Below, in pieces: positions 11,001 to 20,344 of a stretch of DNA of 64,000 nt; the stretch's first letter is position 1; each line of letters begins with the position of its first letter. Position numbers and translations under genes: made by a program. The notes beneath the pieces are model-generated. The model saw nothing but the letters and a program-made list of their open reading frames with translations. It was not told where the DNA came from and did no database searches. The stretch is from Prinia subflava (taxonomy: Eukaryota > Chordata > Aves > Passeriformes > Cisticolidae): the NCBI RefSeq assembly GCF_021018805.1, contig NC_086249.1:80130472-80194471 (forward strand), read 5' to 3'.

Positions 11001-13999
11001 TAACAGCAAAATTAGAAAATGTGTTCCCAGGACTATGCAATGACCTACATCTCACTGTTACCTCAGATGTAAATTCTTTTAAGCTTAGGGATATTTTTCA
11101 TTTAAAAAAACAAAACCACAAAAAACAAACAAAAAGTGAAAACAAACAAACAAAAACCATAACAAAAGCATGGAACTATAGACAGATTGTTTTCAGGGTT
11201 TTTTCCCTTTTTTGTGCAAATCTATAAATCCACAAGTCTCTCTCATTAAACAAACAGAATTGATACACATGTACAGAAAGGGCACACAATGAGTTAAGGG
11301 AGGGTTTTACATCATTTCTCCCGATATCAAAACATTTAATTCAGCTGCAATGAAACATTGTTAAACCTCAGGTCATTTGAATGTTGAAGCAAAATATTCC
11401 CTTTAGAAATTTCACAGCTATTAGCCTTGAGTTACCAGTGATGACTGTTTCTGGAGCTGTTAAAACTTCTTCAGGCCCAAGAGCACATTTTAGCCTAGTT
11501 TATTGTGGTCTTTCTGTCTCCTTGAAGGGGGATGATCATTCCTGATTAGCTGTGCTAATGCAGTACAGTGTAATAGCTGAATATACCAGTGTCTGCTTTG
11601 CTCAGATCTGAAGTGGAAAAACATTGCTCTTTCATAATGCCAGATCCTGAATGGATATAAAACTTCAGAAATTAAACCCTGATGAAAATAGACTTTAAAA
11701 GGGGGGTACAAGCTGTCCTCCTTGATTCTGCTTTAGCATTCAACATGTTCATCATATATATGAACATATTGTGTGGATGGGTACATTTCTACTTTCTTGA
11801 TTGCACAATGCAAATTATTTTTGTGTTATAGGGAATATAGTAAACCCTCTGGTTTGGTTTACACAATAGATTAATTCCTTTACACATCGTCACAGACATC
11901 ATTAAGTGGCTGGAGAAAGGTTCTAATTCCCTTACATTTTGTCATAGTCATTATTAACTGGCTAGAAAAGGTCTTTTTCCTCTTATAGATATGGTCTGGT
12001 TTGGGCGGATGATTAATGTATTTCTCTCAATATTTTATTGAGATATTTATGTTCTCAGGACAGGTCTGCTCTAACATGCTCCATCTGTCCCATGTCCTCA
12101 CTCTACATGGCTATTTAGACAATTTTCAACCCTTGATGTTTTCTCCTCTACAGCCTTTTGCACATCATTTCCCAACCTTTTCGGTAAAAATCACATCCAA
12201 TTCTTCTCCTCACAAGCCTGTCAGCCAAACTCTTTCTTTGCAAAACTTAACTTTTGGGAGCCCTTTATTCCTATGTTTTTCAGGTGAATATACTGAGTGA
12301 TTAAATGGCTGCTCTGCCATACCTTACATAGCTTCTAATTCCCAAAACTTTTGTTTATAGCTCATCTACCATCTCTGTTGTTGCACTGGAGTAATGAGAT
12401 ATCCAGGCTTCTTCCTTAACACTCCAATTCATAATGAAAAACACAGTATTAATAGAAAATGAAGTTTTCCACCTGCAATTGATTTCCATGACAGTACTTA
12501 CATGATCAAAACATAGGATGAGGTGCAAGCTTACCTGAAAATTATGACAAAGACAGAAATGTGGAAATGAGCACAGATTACCAAATGCCACTGCTGACAA
12601 GTCTGCTTCCCTTAAAATTAACTAACATGTCTTAGTGGAAGATAAGCTCTCCATGTGTAGTTGCTGGTGTTCTCCTGTCCATGTAGGCATACATTACATG
12701 GACACTAACAGTAGGCAGGTGCTAGATGCTTTTTCCTTGTTTTCAGTGGAAAGGCAAATCTAGGCACATCCTCCGATCTATTTATTATTATTTTTCTGTT
12801 GTTAAACAACAGCAGCATCGTGGCTGTTAATGTGGTCTTACTCAGATGGGGAGAATAAATGAATATGAAGAAACTATTGCAGCTCTCATATGGCAAACAG
12901 AAGGAGCCTAGAAAACTTTAATACATTATTCAGTTGCAAGCAGTGGAATCACAGAGCTAGCAGATGTAAAAGATTCATTACATGAGATCCCCAGCTCTTG
13001 GATACACACTCTTGAAGCCCATTAAAAATATTAGTATGCAAAAATGGTGATGAAAATCTAAACAAAACTGCAGTCAAAATAAACTTGATTTGGGATTATA
13101 CATTTCCACAGAGATTTTGTTTGTTTGTTAGTTTTAATAGTACTTTAGCACTTTAAATACATTTAATTCAGATTTATTAAGATATTTAATTAATATAAAA
13201 TATATACTTTATAAATGAGAACATATTTCTTCCATAACAATAAAACAGAAAAAAAACCCTAAAAATATAGTCTGTTAGAGTGAAAAATTGTGAAAATCGA
13301 ATTATTTCTTTATAGAGATTAAGATACATTTGTTAAATTACAGGGTGATTTGCTTTCACAGGCAGACTTTAAATTTCCTTATGGATCCATGCATAGCCAA
13401 AAGCATGTGTGGTCAAATTTGGACTATGGAATGTTTAGTTAGCCCTCTGTTTAGCCAGTTTCTATGGACAAAAGCATGCAGCTTGCTGTAATTCACTATT
13501 AGTATAATTATTCCCTTGAAAATTTGGCCAAGTAGCCATCAAATCATATTTGTCAGGCCTTAAATAATGCATATTTACCAACTGTTATCTCATTAACAAT
13601 TGACAAACATTTACTAAATGCAAATTGTATTGTAAATTGGATTATGGATTTTAAAGAAGTGGTTTAATTTTGATGGTTGGTCAGGTTTGATGCACGACAA
13701 GCTACCAGAGAGAGCAGAGGCATTTCAGTGAGGTGCTTCATCTCCCCAAGTCACCTGGAGCAGCTTCTGAGTGGCCAGCTGCACCTCCAAAGATCCACCC
13801 CAGTGGGTGACTCTGCTCCCTGTAGGCACACAATCAGAGCCCTTTGATTTCGTATCAGTAATTTAACAAGGCAACCCCATGGGTTCCCACACATCCAGGC
13901 AGGGTCTTTTGCTTTCCAGGCTGAGCGCTGTCACTCAGCACAACGTGGAGTTGTCACTGGCCCAAAGATTGATCCTGTTGGACCATCCTGTTTGGTGGA
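8062..13999. other. long gene-free stretch
   Basis: No exon or RNA gene is recognised. There is an A/C low-complexity tract at about 11101-11160 (A runs and CAAA units) and a strongly AT-rich patch at about 13135-13290. Octamer words ATGCAAAT occur at 11818-11825 and 13618-13625. The part at 13430-13670 has the look of conserved non-coding DNA (see findings). Confidence 0.5.
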
Positions 14000-14085
14000 A
14001 AGTGACCCCTTCCATGTCAGAGAGCGGTTGGAAACAGATATCGTTAAGGTCCGTTCCAACCCAAACCATTCTGTGATTCCACTTC
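14000..14085 (+). mobile_element. CR1 LINE 3' terminus
   Basis: The blocks AGCGGTTGGAAACAGAT, TAAGGTCCGTTCCAACCC and AAACCATTCTGTGATTCC match the last part of a CR1 copy. ERV-A inserted within a few bases of its end, so the CR1 tail is directly followed by the proviral LTR. The left limit is approximate because the upstream part is diverged. Confidence 0.75.
14082..14085. repeat. target-site duplication, left copy (CTTC)
   Basis: The four bases CTTC directly before the 5' LTR are repeated directly after the 3' LTR at 22597-22600. A 4-bp duplication is the usual footprint of gammaretrovirus-type integrases. Confidence 0.85.
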
Positions 14086-14342
14086 TGTTGGTGGAGGGTT
14101 AAAAAATATAATTTCCAGATTGAGTAATGTGTAGGGGGAGGAAAGTAGAGAACGTACAACTGGAACTTGACGCAGCTAGCTGGGAACAAGCGTCAGTTTC
14201 GGTAAACAGCTCCATGCTATTGTTTTAACCAAATCAAGTGTGGATCAGGGTAGAAGCGTAGGTATGATTTAAGATAGTAACTAAGGAATAGGATAATCAG
14301 TATCTAGGGGTGGGGGTTAGTTAACATGTGTATAATTTAAAC

Positions 14343-14349
14343 TATAAAA
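14343..14349 (+). promoter_or_regulatory. TATA box of the ERV-A 5' LTR
   Basis: TATAAAA lies about 75 bp upstream of the AATAAA signal, the normal U3/R arrangement. Transcription would start about 25-30 bp downstream, near 14370-14380. The same box is at 22462-22468 in the 3' LTR. Confidence 0.8.
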
Positions 14350-14421
14350 ATCACGAATCGACTCTGTATGCTTTGGACATCAGATTTGGGTGTATTATCA
14401 CCCCGGTGTCCCGCGCGCTGG

Positions 14422-14427
14422 AATAAA
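14422..14427 (+). terminator. poly(A) signal in the 5' LTR
   Basis: AATAAA in the R region. Its 3' LTR twin at 22541-22546 would be the one used to end the proviral transcript. Confidence 0.8.
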
Positions 14428-14481
14428 GAACCGCATATGATCGCCTCTGTGTAGTTATATGTTTTCCTACGCTAACATTTT

Positions 14482-14499
14482 TGGCGACCCAGATGGGAC
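14482..14499 (+). promoter_or_regulatory. tRNA primer-binding site
   Basis: TGGCGACCCAGATGGGAC starts four bases (TTTT) after the LTR. It begins with TGG, as expected for pairing with a tRNA CCA end. By recall, the closest vertebrate tRNA 3' end is a tRNA-Arg(CCU) type, with mismatches only near positions 5-6. It is not the proline, glutamine, tryptophan or lysine type. The tRNA assignment is tentative; the position as a primer-binding site is firm. Confidence 0.85.
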
Positions 14500-14616
14500 C
14501 TTGTGGGCGCAGCCAGGACCCCGCGACCCGATCACGCTCCAGCCGGCACCGGGTGATTTCTCGGGGAGCCCATCGGAGCCGCGACCCTCGCCGCTCACAA
14601 CGACCCCTGGTGAGAG

Positions 14617-14618
14617 GT
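14617..14618 (+). promoter_or_regulatory. candidate major splice donor in the gag leader
   Basis: GAG followed by GTAAGG fits the donor consensus well and lies in the leader, where retroviruses place the donor for env mRNA. A second possible GT, in CTGGTGAGA, is at 14610. A matching acceptor is suggested at 20211. Confidence 0.5.
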
Positions 14619-14780
14619 AAGGTTCTTTATTCTCTGGTCTGGGGGCCTGCCATTAAGACGCAGCGAAAGCTACGCTTGGTTGGGCAAAAGGAATTCCTGG
14701 TGGTATTGCCTAGGCAGCCGTCCGTCAGACATCGCGAAAGCGTTGCAGGTTCGGCATCTGTGGTTTTATGTATCTGTAAT

Positions 14781-17636
14781 ATGGAGAAACTAAAAGGGTT
14801 AAAAGAGGTTTTGGGCAGCAATAATGCCTCTATACCAAGTTCTTCTCCGTTGGGTTGTTTGTTGGCACATTGGAAAGAGGGGAACTTCGGTCAGGAATTA
14901 CGAAAAGATAAGTTGATTGAATATTGTAATGTTCACTGGCCAAAATACGCTTTGCCTGAAAATCAGAGGTGGCCGAAAAACGGGTCTTTTGATGTGAAGG
15001 TTATTATGCAACTTAGATTGCTTTGTACACAAGATGGAAGGGTAAAACAATTACCATATATTGACTTATTTCTGTGCTTGCTTGAGAAACCGGTTTTGTG
15101 GCTTGACAAAATGAAAGCAATGAAGCTTGAGAATAATAAGTGTCTGGCTTGCGTCCAAAATAAGCATTGTATGGAACATGCAGTTTTAAGTGAAATTTTA
15201 GGGGAAAAAAGAGATGAACTGGAATCGGAATTATTGGTATCTCCCATGGCTCCTGGAACCACCACGGCCCCCTCAACACCAAGTTCTACCCCGCTCACCC
15301 TGACCCCACCTGATTCTCTTACACCCCCCTCGCTCGCGCCAGCACAGTATGTTTCACCCCCACCTTTGTCTGCTGAAGGTAATTATCCTCCTCTGCCTGT
15401 GCCAGCCGCTCCTCCGCTTGCCCCCCCTCCGTCTGCCCAGGAGCCTGTCCCTCCTCCGCCGGCTCAGAGAACCCCCCCTTCTCCACATACACCTGCTCAA
15501 AGCTATCCTGCTCCCCCGCCCACACCCGCTGAAAGATTTATTCCCCCTCTAACACCAGCTCAAGGGTACCCTCCGCTCCCACCTACACCTCCTTCACCAG
15601 CTTCTGGCCCGTCTGCCCCCCTGTATCCTCCCCTCCCCGATTCACCTGTCCAGGATGTGATTGTGAGGCGGAAGCAAAGGGGGAATGTGAAGAAGACAGA
15701 TAGAATGGAAAGTAGTGACAGTGAAGCAGATGAACTAGACGCCCCAGTAGCTCACCGAACACGAGGAAAACTGGCCCTGGAGTGGCCTCAGGCAGGAAAG
15801 GGTATATTAAAATCAGGCAAACAAAAGAGAACGATTATTGCACCACTAAGGCAGGGGGTGGGAACTAATGGACCCGTCTTTGTAAAGGTACCCTTTTCAC
15901 CTGCTGATTTAGTTATATGGAAACAATCAGCCGGAACGTATAGAGAAAACCCAGATAAGGTAGCTCGTGTGGTTAAGATGATAATGAAAACTCAGAACCC
16001 TGATTGGGAAGATATTCATGTCATATTAGACACTCTGATGGATGAGACAGAGAGAGATATGGTTCTTCGAGCAGCAAGAGAAAGAGCTAGAGAAGACATA
16101 CGAAATAGTTTGGTGACAGGGACACTGGATTATAATTTTCCCACTGCAGACCCAGAGTGGGATGCTAATGACCCCTCTGGAGTGGATATGTTAAGGCTAA
16201 AGAGATATCAGGAGTGGATTTCAGTTGGTGTTCAACAGGCAATACCTAAGAGTATGAACTGGTCTAAGTTGTATGAAATTCGACAGGAAAAGAAAGAATC
16301 TCCCACTGCCTTTCTAGAAAGACTTAAGGAAGCAGCTAGAAGATATACTGATCTTCAAGTAGACAGTGAGCAAGGAAGAACTCAGCTTGCCTTTATTTTT
16401 CTGGGTCAGGCACAGGAAGATATTAAGAAAAAGCTACAGAAACTGGAAGGTGAAGAGTTAAGAAACTTGGATAAACTCCTAGAGGTTGCCTGGAAAGTTT
16501 ATAATAACAGGGACAAAGAAATTATCAAGAAACAGGGGCAAAGCCTTTTGGCAGTCTTACAGAGACAGGGGCAAAGACGTAGTAGAAGTGGTCGTGGCGT
16601 TAATAGAGGTGGCTTTGGCAGAGGTTCTGGTCATGGTAGATTAGGTCTGAATCAGTGTGCATATTGTCGGATGGAGGGACACTGGAAAAGAGAGTGTCCA
16701 AACCGGTTTAGCCAGAATGGTCAGCCTCAGTTAGACAGTATGTTTAATCAAAGTAGTGAGCATCAGCTGGAGGGTGTAGCCAGGGTCATGGTTTTACATG
16801 AGAGGGAGCCAGGATCAAGAGAGCCCATAGTGACTTTGCATTTAGAAGGAAAAGACGTAGATTTTCTCATTGACACGGGGGCCACACATTCTGTACTAAA
16901 TTATCTTGAGGGGCAAATCGGGAACAAGTCAGCAGCAGTCATTGGAGCCACAGGGAAGGAGGAGGTACGGCCATTCTTGCAACCCCTAGAATTGAGCTTT
17001 GAAGATAAGATCTTGACCCATGAATTCTTATACATGCCAGACTGCCCAACTCCACTCTTAGGGCGCGATCTACTGGCAGCACTGGAGGCAGTAATTACTT
17101 TTGAGAATGGTGAACTCGTAATGAAAATTCCGGAGTCTAAGACAGGAAAGATTTTGATGATAAAAGAAAAACCAATTTCTAATATTCCTAAAGAAGTAGA
17201 AGATGCAGTAATTCCCTCTGTCTGGGAAACAGATGTACCTGGAAAATCTAAATTGGCACAACCGGTACATGTAGAGTTAAAAGAAGGAGCAAAGGCTGTA
17301 CGAATCAAACAATACCCTATAAAACCAGAAGCACGACAGGGAATAGCAAAGACCATTGATAAATTTTTAAAATATCAAATTCTAGAAGAATGTAAATCGG
17401 AATATAACACCCCAATTTTCCCAGTGAAGAAACCCAATGGTGAGTATAGACTTGTACAGGATTTAAGAGGTATAAATGAGATAACAAAAGACATTCATCC
17501 AGTGGTTGCCAATCCCTATACATTGTTAGCATCCGTAAAAGAGATATATAAATGGTTTACTGTAATTGACTTAAAAGATGCTTTCTTCTGTATACCCCTT
17601 GACCAAGAAAGTAGGAAACTATTTGCCTTTGAGTGA
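14781..17636 (+). CDS. gag-pro: Gag-protease-N-terminal RT open frame of ERV-A
   Basis: This start ATG has A at -3 and G at +4 and opens a gammaretrovirus-type matrix (residues about 1-150, with HWKEGNFGQEL and LPYIDLFLC words). A proline-rich region at about 154-293 follows, holding PSAP (15609-15620) and three YPPLP words. Then come a p30-type capsid at about 354-593 with a major homology region near residue 500, and an RG-rich nucleocapsid with one CX2CX4HX4C knuckle (16656-16697). The aspartic protease has its DTGA at 16872-16883 and LLGRD downstream. RT begins near 17200 and runs to TGA 17634-17636. No stop or frameshift separates gag from protease, unlike the suppressed stop usual in gammaretroviruses. 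The frame also stays open upstream to 14481. Gag and protease appear intact; RT is truncated. Confidence 0.9.
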   Translation: MEKLKGLKEVLGSNNASIPSSSPLGCLLAHWKEGNFGQELRKDKLIEYCNVHWPKYALPENQRWPKNGSFDVKVIMQLRLLCTQDGRVKQLPYIDLFLCLLEKPVLWLDKMKAMKLENNKCLACVQNKHCMEHAVLSEILGEKRDELESELLVSPMAPGTTTAPSTPSSTPLTLTPPDSLTPPSLAPAQYVSPPPLSAEGNYPPLPVPAAPPLAPPPSAQEPVPPPPAQRTPPSPHTPAQSYPAPPPTPAERFIPPLTPAQGYPPLPPTPPSPASGPSAPLYPPLPDSPVQDVIVRRKQRGNVKKTDRMESSDSEADELDAPVAHRTRGKLALEWPQAGKGILKSGKQKRTIIAPLRQGVGTNGPVFVKVPFSPADLVIWKQSAGTYRENPDKVARVVKMIMKTQNPDWEDIHVILDTLMDETERDMVLRAARERAREDIRNSLVTGTLDYNFPTADPEWDANDPSGVDMLRLKRYQEWISVGVQQAIPKSMNWSKLYEIRQEKKESPTAFLERLKEAARRYTDLQVDSEQGRTQLAFIFLGQAQEDIKKKLQKLEGEELRNLDKLLEVAWKVYNNRDKEIIKKQGQSLLAVLQRQGQRRSRSGRGVNRGGFGRGSGHGRLGLNQCAYCRMEGHWKRECPNRFSQNGQPQLDSMFNQSSEHQLEGVARVMVLHEREPGSREPIVTLHLEGKDVDFLIDTGATHSVLNYLEGQIGNKSAAVIGATGKEEVRPFLQPLELSFEDKILTHEFLYMPDCPTPLLGRDLLAALEAVITFENGELVMKIPESKTGKILMIKEKPISNIPKEVEDAVIPSVWETDVPGKSKLAQPVHVELKEGAKAVRIKQYPIKPEARQGIAKTIDKFLKYQILEECKSEYNTPIFPVKKPNGEYRLVQDLRGINEITKDIHPVVANPYTLLASVKEIYKWFTVIDLKDAFFCIPLDQESRKLFAFE

Positions 17637-20336
17637 GAACATCCAGAAAGTAGAAGAAAAACTCAGCTCACCTGGAGTCGATTACCGATGGGGTACAAGG
17701 GGTCGCCCACTCTCTTTGGAAGTCAACTGGCAAAAGAACTGGAAATCTGGACCAGAGAAGGGCAAGTACCAAGAGACCAATATTTATTACTCCAGTATGT
17801 AGATGACATTTTGATTGCAACAGAGGAAGAAATGACCTGCATAAAGGTAACCATTGAGATCTTAAATTCACTAGGAATGGGAGGGTATAAGGTATCCAGA
17901 GAAAAAGCACAAATTGCCCAACAGACTGTGATTTACCTGGGATGTGAAATCTCACAAGGGCAGAGAAAACTGGGTACTAATCGTATTCAAGCTATCTGTG
18001 CTATTCCAGAGCCTCAGAATCTACACGAGCTGCGGATCTTCCTCGGAATGACAGGGTGGTGTCGCCTGTGGATCATGGACTATAGACTGATTGCAAAACC
18101 CTTGTACGAAGCTCAGAAGACGCAGCCGTTCACCTGGGGCAAACCACAGAAAGAGGCCTTCCAGAAGTTAAAGGAAGCACTGACAACTGCTCCTGCTTTG
18201 GGATTACCTGATCTATCTAAAGACTTTCAGCTGTACGTGCATGAAAGGCAGCGACTGGCACTGGGAGTCCTGACCCAACGACTGGGAAGCTGGAAAAGGC
18301 CGGTGGGTTACTTTTCCAAACAACTCGACAACGTAAGTGCCGGATGGCCTTCATGTCTGCGGGCAGTGGCAGCTACCGTGCTGCTGATACAGGAAGCCAG
18401 GAAGCTCACAATGGGAAGACACATAGATGTCTATGTGCCACACATGGTAACTACAGTCCTGGAACAAAAGGGGGGCCATTGGCTCTCTCCAAGCCGGATG
18501 ATGAAGTTTCAGGTAACCCTGACTGAGCAAGATGATGTTGCACTAAAAACAACTAACCTCTTGAATCCAGCTCTATTTCTAGGTGCCACAGCTGAGGAAG
18601 GTCCATTAGAGCATGACTGTCTAGAAGTCATCGAGCACACTTATTCAGCAAGAACAGATCTGAAGGATGTCCCCCTGGAGCAACCAGAGTGGGAACTCTT
18701 TACAGATGGAAGCAGCTTCATGGAGAACGGAGCCAGATACGCGGGATATGCGGTAACTACAATTGATGTAGTAATAGAGGCAAAATCACTACCACCTAAC
18801 ACGTCTGCACAAAGGGCAGAACTAATCGCATTAACCAGAGCACTCGAGCTGAGTGAAGGGAAGACAGTGAATATTTGGACTGATTCCAAATATGCCTTTG
18901 GAGTAGTGCATGTACACGGAGCTTTATGGAAAGAAAGAGGACTGCTGTCCTCCCAAGGGACAAATATTAAACATCAAGATGCAGTCCTACAATTGATAGA
19001 TGCAGTACAAAAACCTGAACAAGTAGCAATCATGCACTGCAAGGCACATCAATCAGGCAACTCCAAAATTTGTGAAGGAAATCGAAAAGCAGATTGGGCA
19101 GCCCGTCAGGTAGCGCGAGAGGTACAGAAAACAATGGCATTGATACCATCAAGACTTAATATCTCTCAATTTAATTTGCCTCCGAAGCCAAACTATACAA
19201 TCGAAGATGACAGACTAGCACAACTGCTGAAGGCACAGAAGAACGCAGAAGGGTGGTATGTAACCGCACAAGGGCAAATAGTGGTACCTCCTTTGGTAAT
19301 GAGAGAAATTTTACAAGTAAAACATAATGAGTGTCACTGGGGTGCAGAGGCGTTGGTAAAGTGGTTAAGACAATACCTAATCTCAGTACAGATGCAAACA
19401 ATGGCCAAGTCAGTAATGTCTAAATGTGAAATCTGTCTGAAAAACAATCCCGTAGCTAGACGACAGGCACAGTTAGGCAGAATTCGGATAGGAATAGAAC
19501 CAGGAGACTATTGGCAAGTAGATTTTGCAGAACTGCCAAAAACTCGGGGATACAAATACCTGTTAGTAGGGGTTGACACGTTTTCTAGATGGCCAGAAGC
19601 CCTTCCCTGTAGCACAAACCAAGCAAAGGAAACAGTTAAGTAGTTATTACAGGAGATCATTCCCAGGTTTGGGGTGCCCCTAGGGATATCATCAGACAGA
19701 GGCCCACACTTCATAGCCACGGTGGTACAAGAGGTAAGCAAGTTATTGGGATTATCTTGGGACCTCCACACACCATGGAGACCCCAGTCAAGTGGGCAAG
19801 TAGAAAGAATGAACCAGACACTGAAGAGGCAGATCAGTAAAATATGCCAGGAAGCCAAACTGCAGTGGCCACAGGCTTTGCCGATAGCATTGCTGAGGGT
19901 TCGGATAAAGCCTAGGAGTGAGATGTCAGTTAGTCCTTATGAAATATTGTATGGGAAACCATATGAATCTCCTAACCCCAATCCAAATGTTCATGTCACA
20001 GGGAAACAAGATGTGTATAATTATGTTCTGTCCCTCGGGAAAACTCTAGCTCGGCTCCGAAGTGTTCTCGTGTGGAACAGACCACTGGCCCTGGAGAATC
20101 CAGTCCACAATATCGAACCAGGAGATGAGGTATACATCAAAACCTAGAATGAAGAACCACTAAAAGAGAAGTGGACTAGTCCCCATCAGGTACTGCTAAC
20201 CACCTTTACAGCAGTCAAAGTGGCTGGAGTGGAACCCTGGATACACTACACACGTGTGAAGAAGGTCCCTCGTGGAGTCCAGTCGTGGGCTGTAGAAACT
20301 TTTGGACCAACAAAGCTGAGGCTGAAACGTCTGTAA
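17637..20336 (+). pseudogene. pol: pol remainder of ERV-A: RT, RNase H, integrase with stops
   Basis: The frame continues directly from the upstream gag-pro frame after TGA 17634-17636. It carries the RT catalytic YVDD at 17796-17807 and an RNase H with FTDGSS (Asp at 18705), QRAEL, WTDSKYA and KAD. Integrase has an HX3H...CX2C zinc domain at about 19320-19440 and DDE-type residues at 19521 (Asp), 19695 (Asp) and 19803 (Glu). A C-terminal SH3-like part follows. Further in-frame stops are TAG 19641-19643, between the first and second catalytic Asp, and TAG 20145-20147, before the C-terminal domain. The natural end is TAA 20334-20336. All catalytic motifs remain readable and the frame never shifts. 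These are the enzymes of reverse transcription and integration, here non-functional as a unit. Confidence 0.92.
20211..20211 (+). promoter_or_regulatory. candidate env splice acceptor
   Basis: CTAACCACCTTTACAG ends at 20211. It is a pyrimidine-rich stretch with a terminal AG, inside the 3' end of pol. The first ATG downstream is the env start at 20345, which supports the pairing. It is inferred from sequence only. Confidence 0.4.
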
Positions 20337-20344
20337 CTGTTCAA

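Larger units (their letters stand above)
14086..14477 (+). repeat. 5' LTR of ERV-A (392 bp)
   Basis: It begins TGTTGGTGGAGGG and ends CGCTAACA. The U3 runs to about 14370, with a TATA-type box at 14343-14349. The poly(A) signal is at 14422-14427. Compared with the 3' LTR it carries C at 14116 and G at 14182, 14242, 14261, 14286 and 14312, where the 3' copy has T and five A. Confidence 0.97.

Noticed and set aside
16901..17356. 151-codon antisense frame under the protease
   Set aside because: Shadow of the real protease/RT frame, which has catalytic motifs on the plus strand.
17634..17636. TGA as a programmed readthrough or recoding site in RT
   Set aside because: It lies within the RT domain rather than at a gene junction, and seven further stops of the same type follow, so mutation is simpler.
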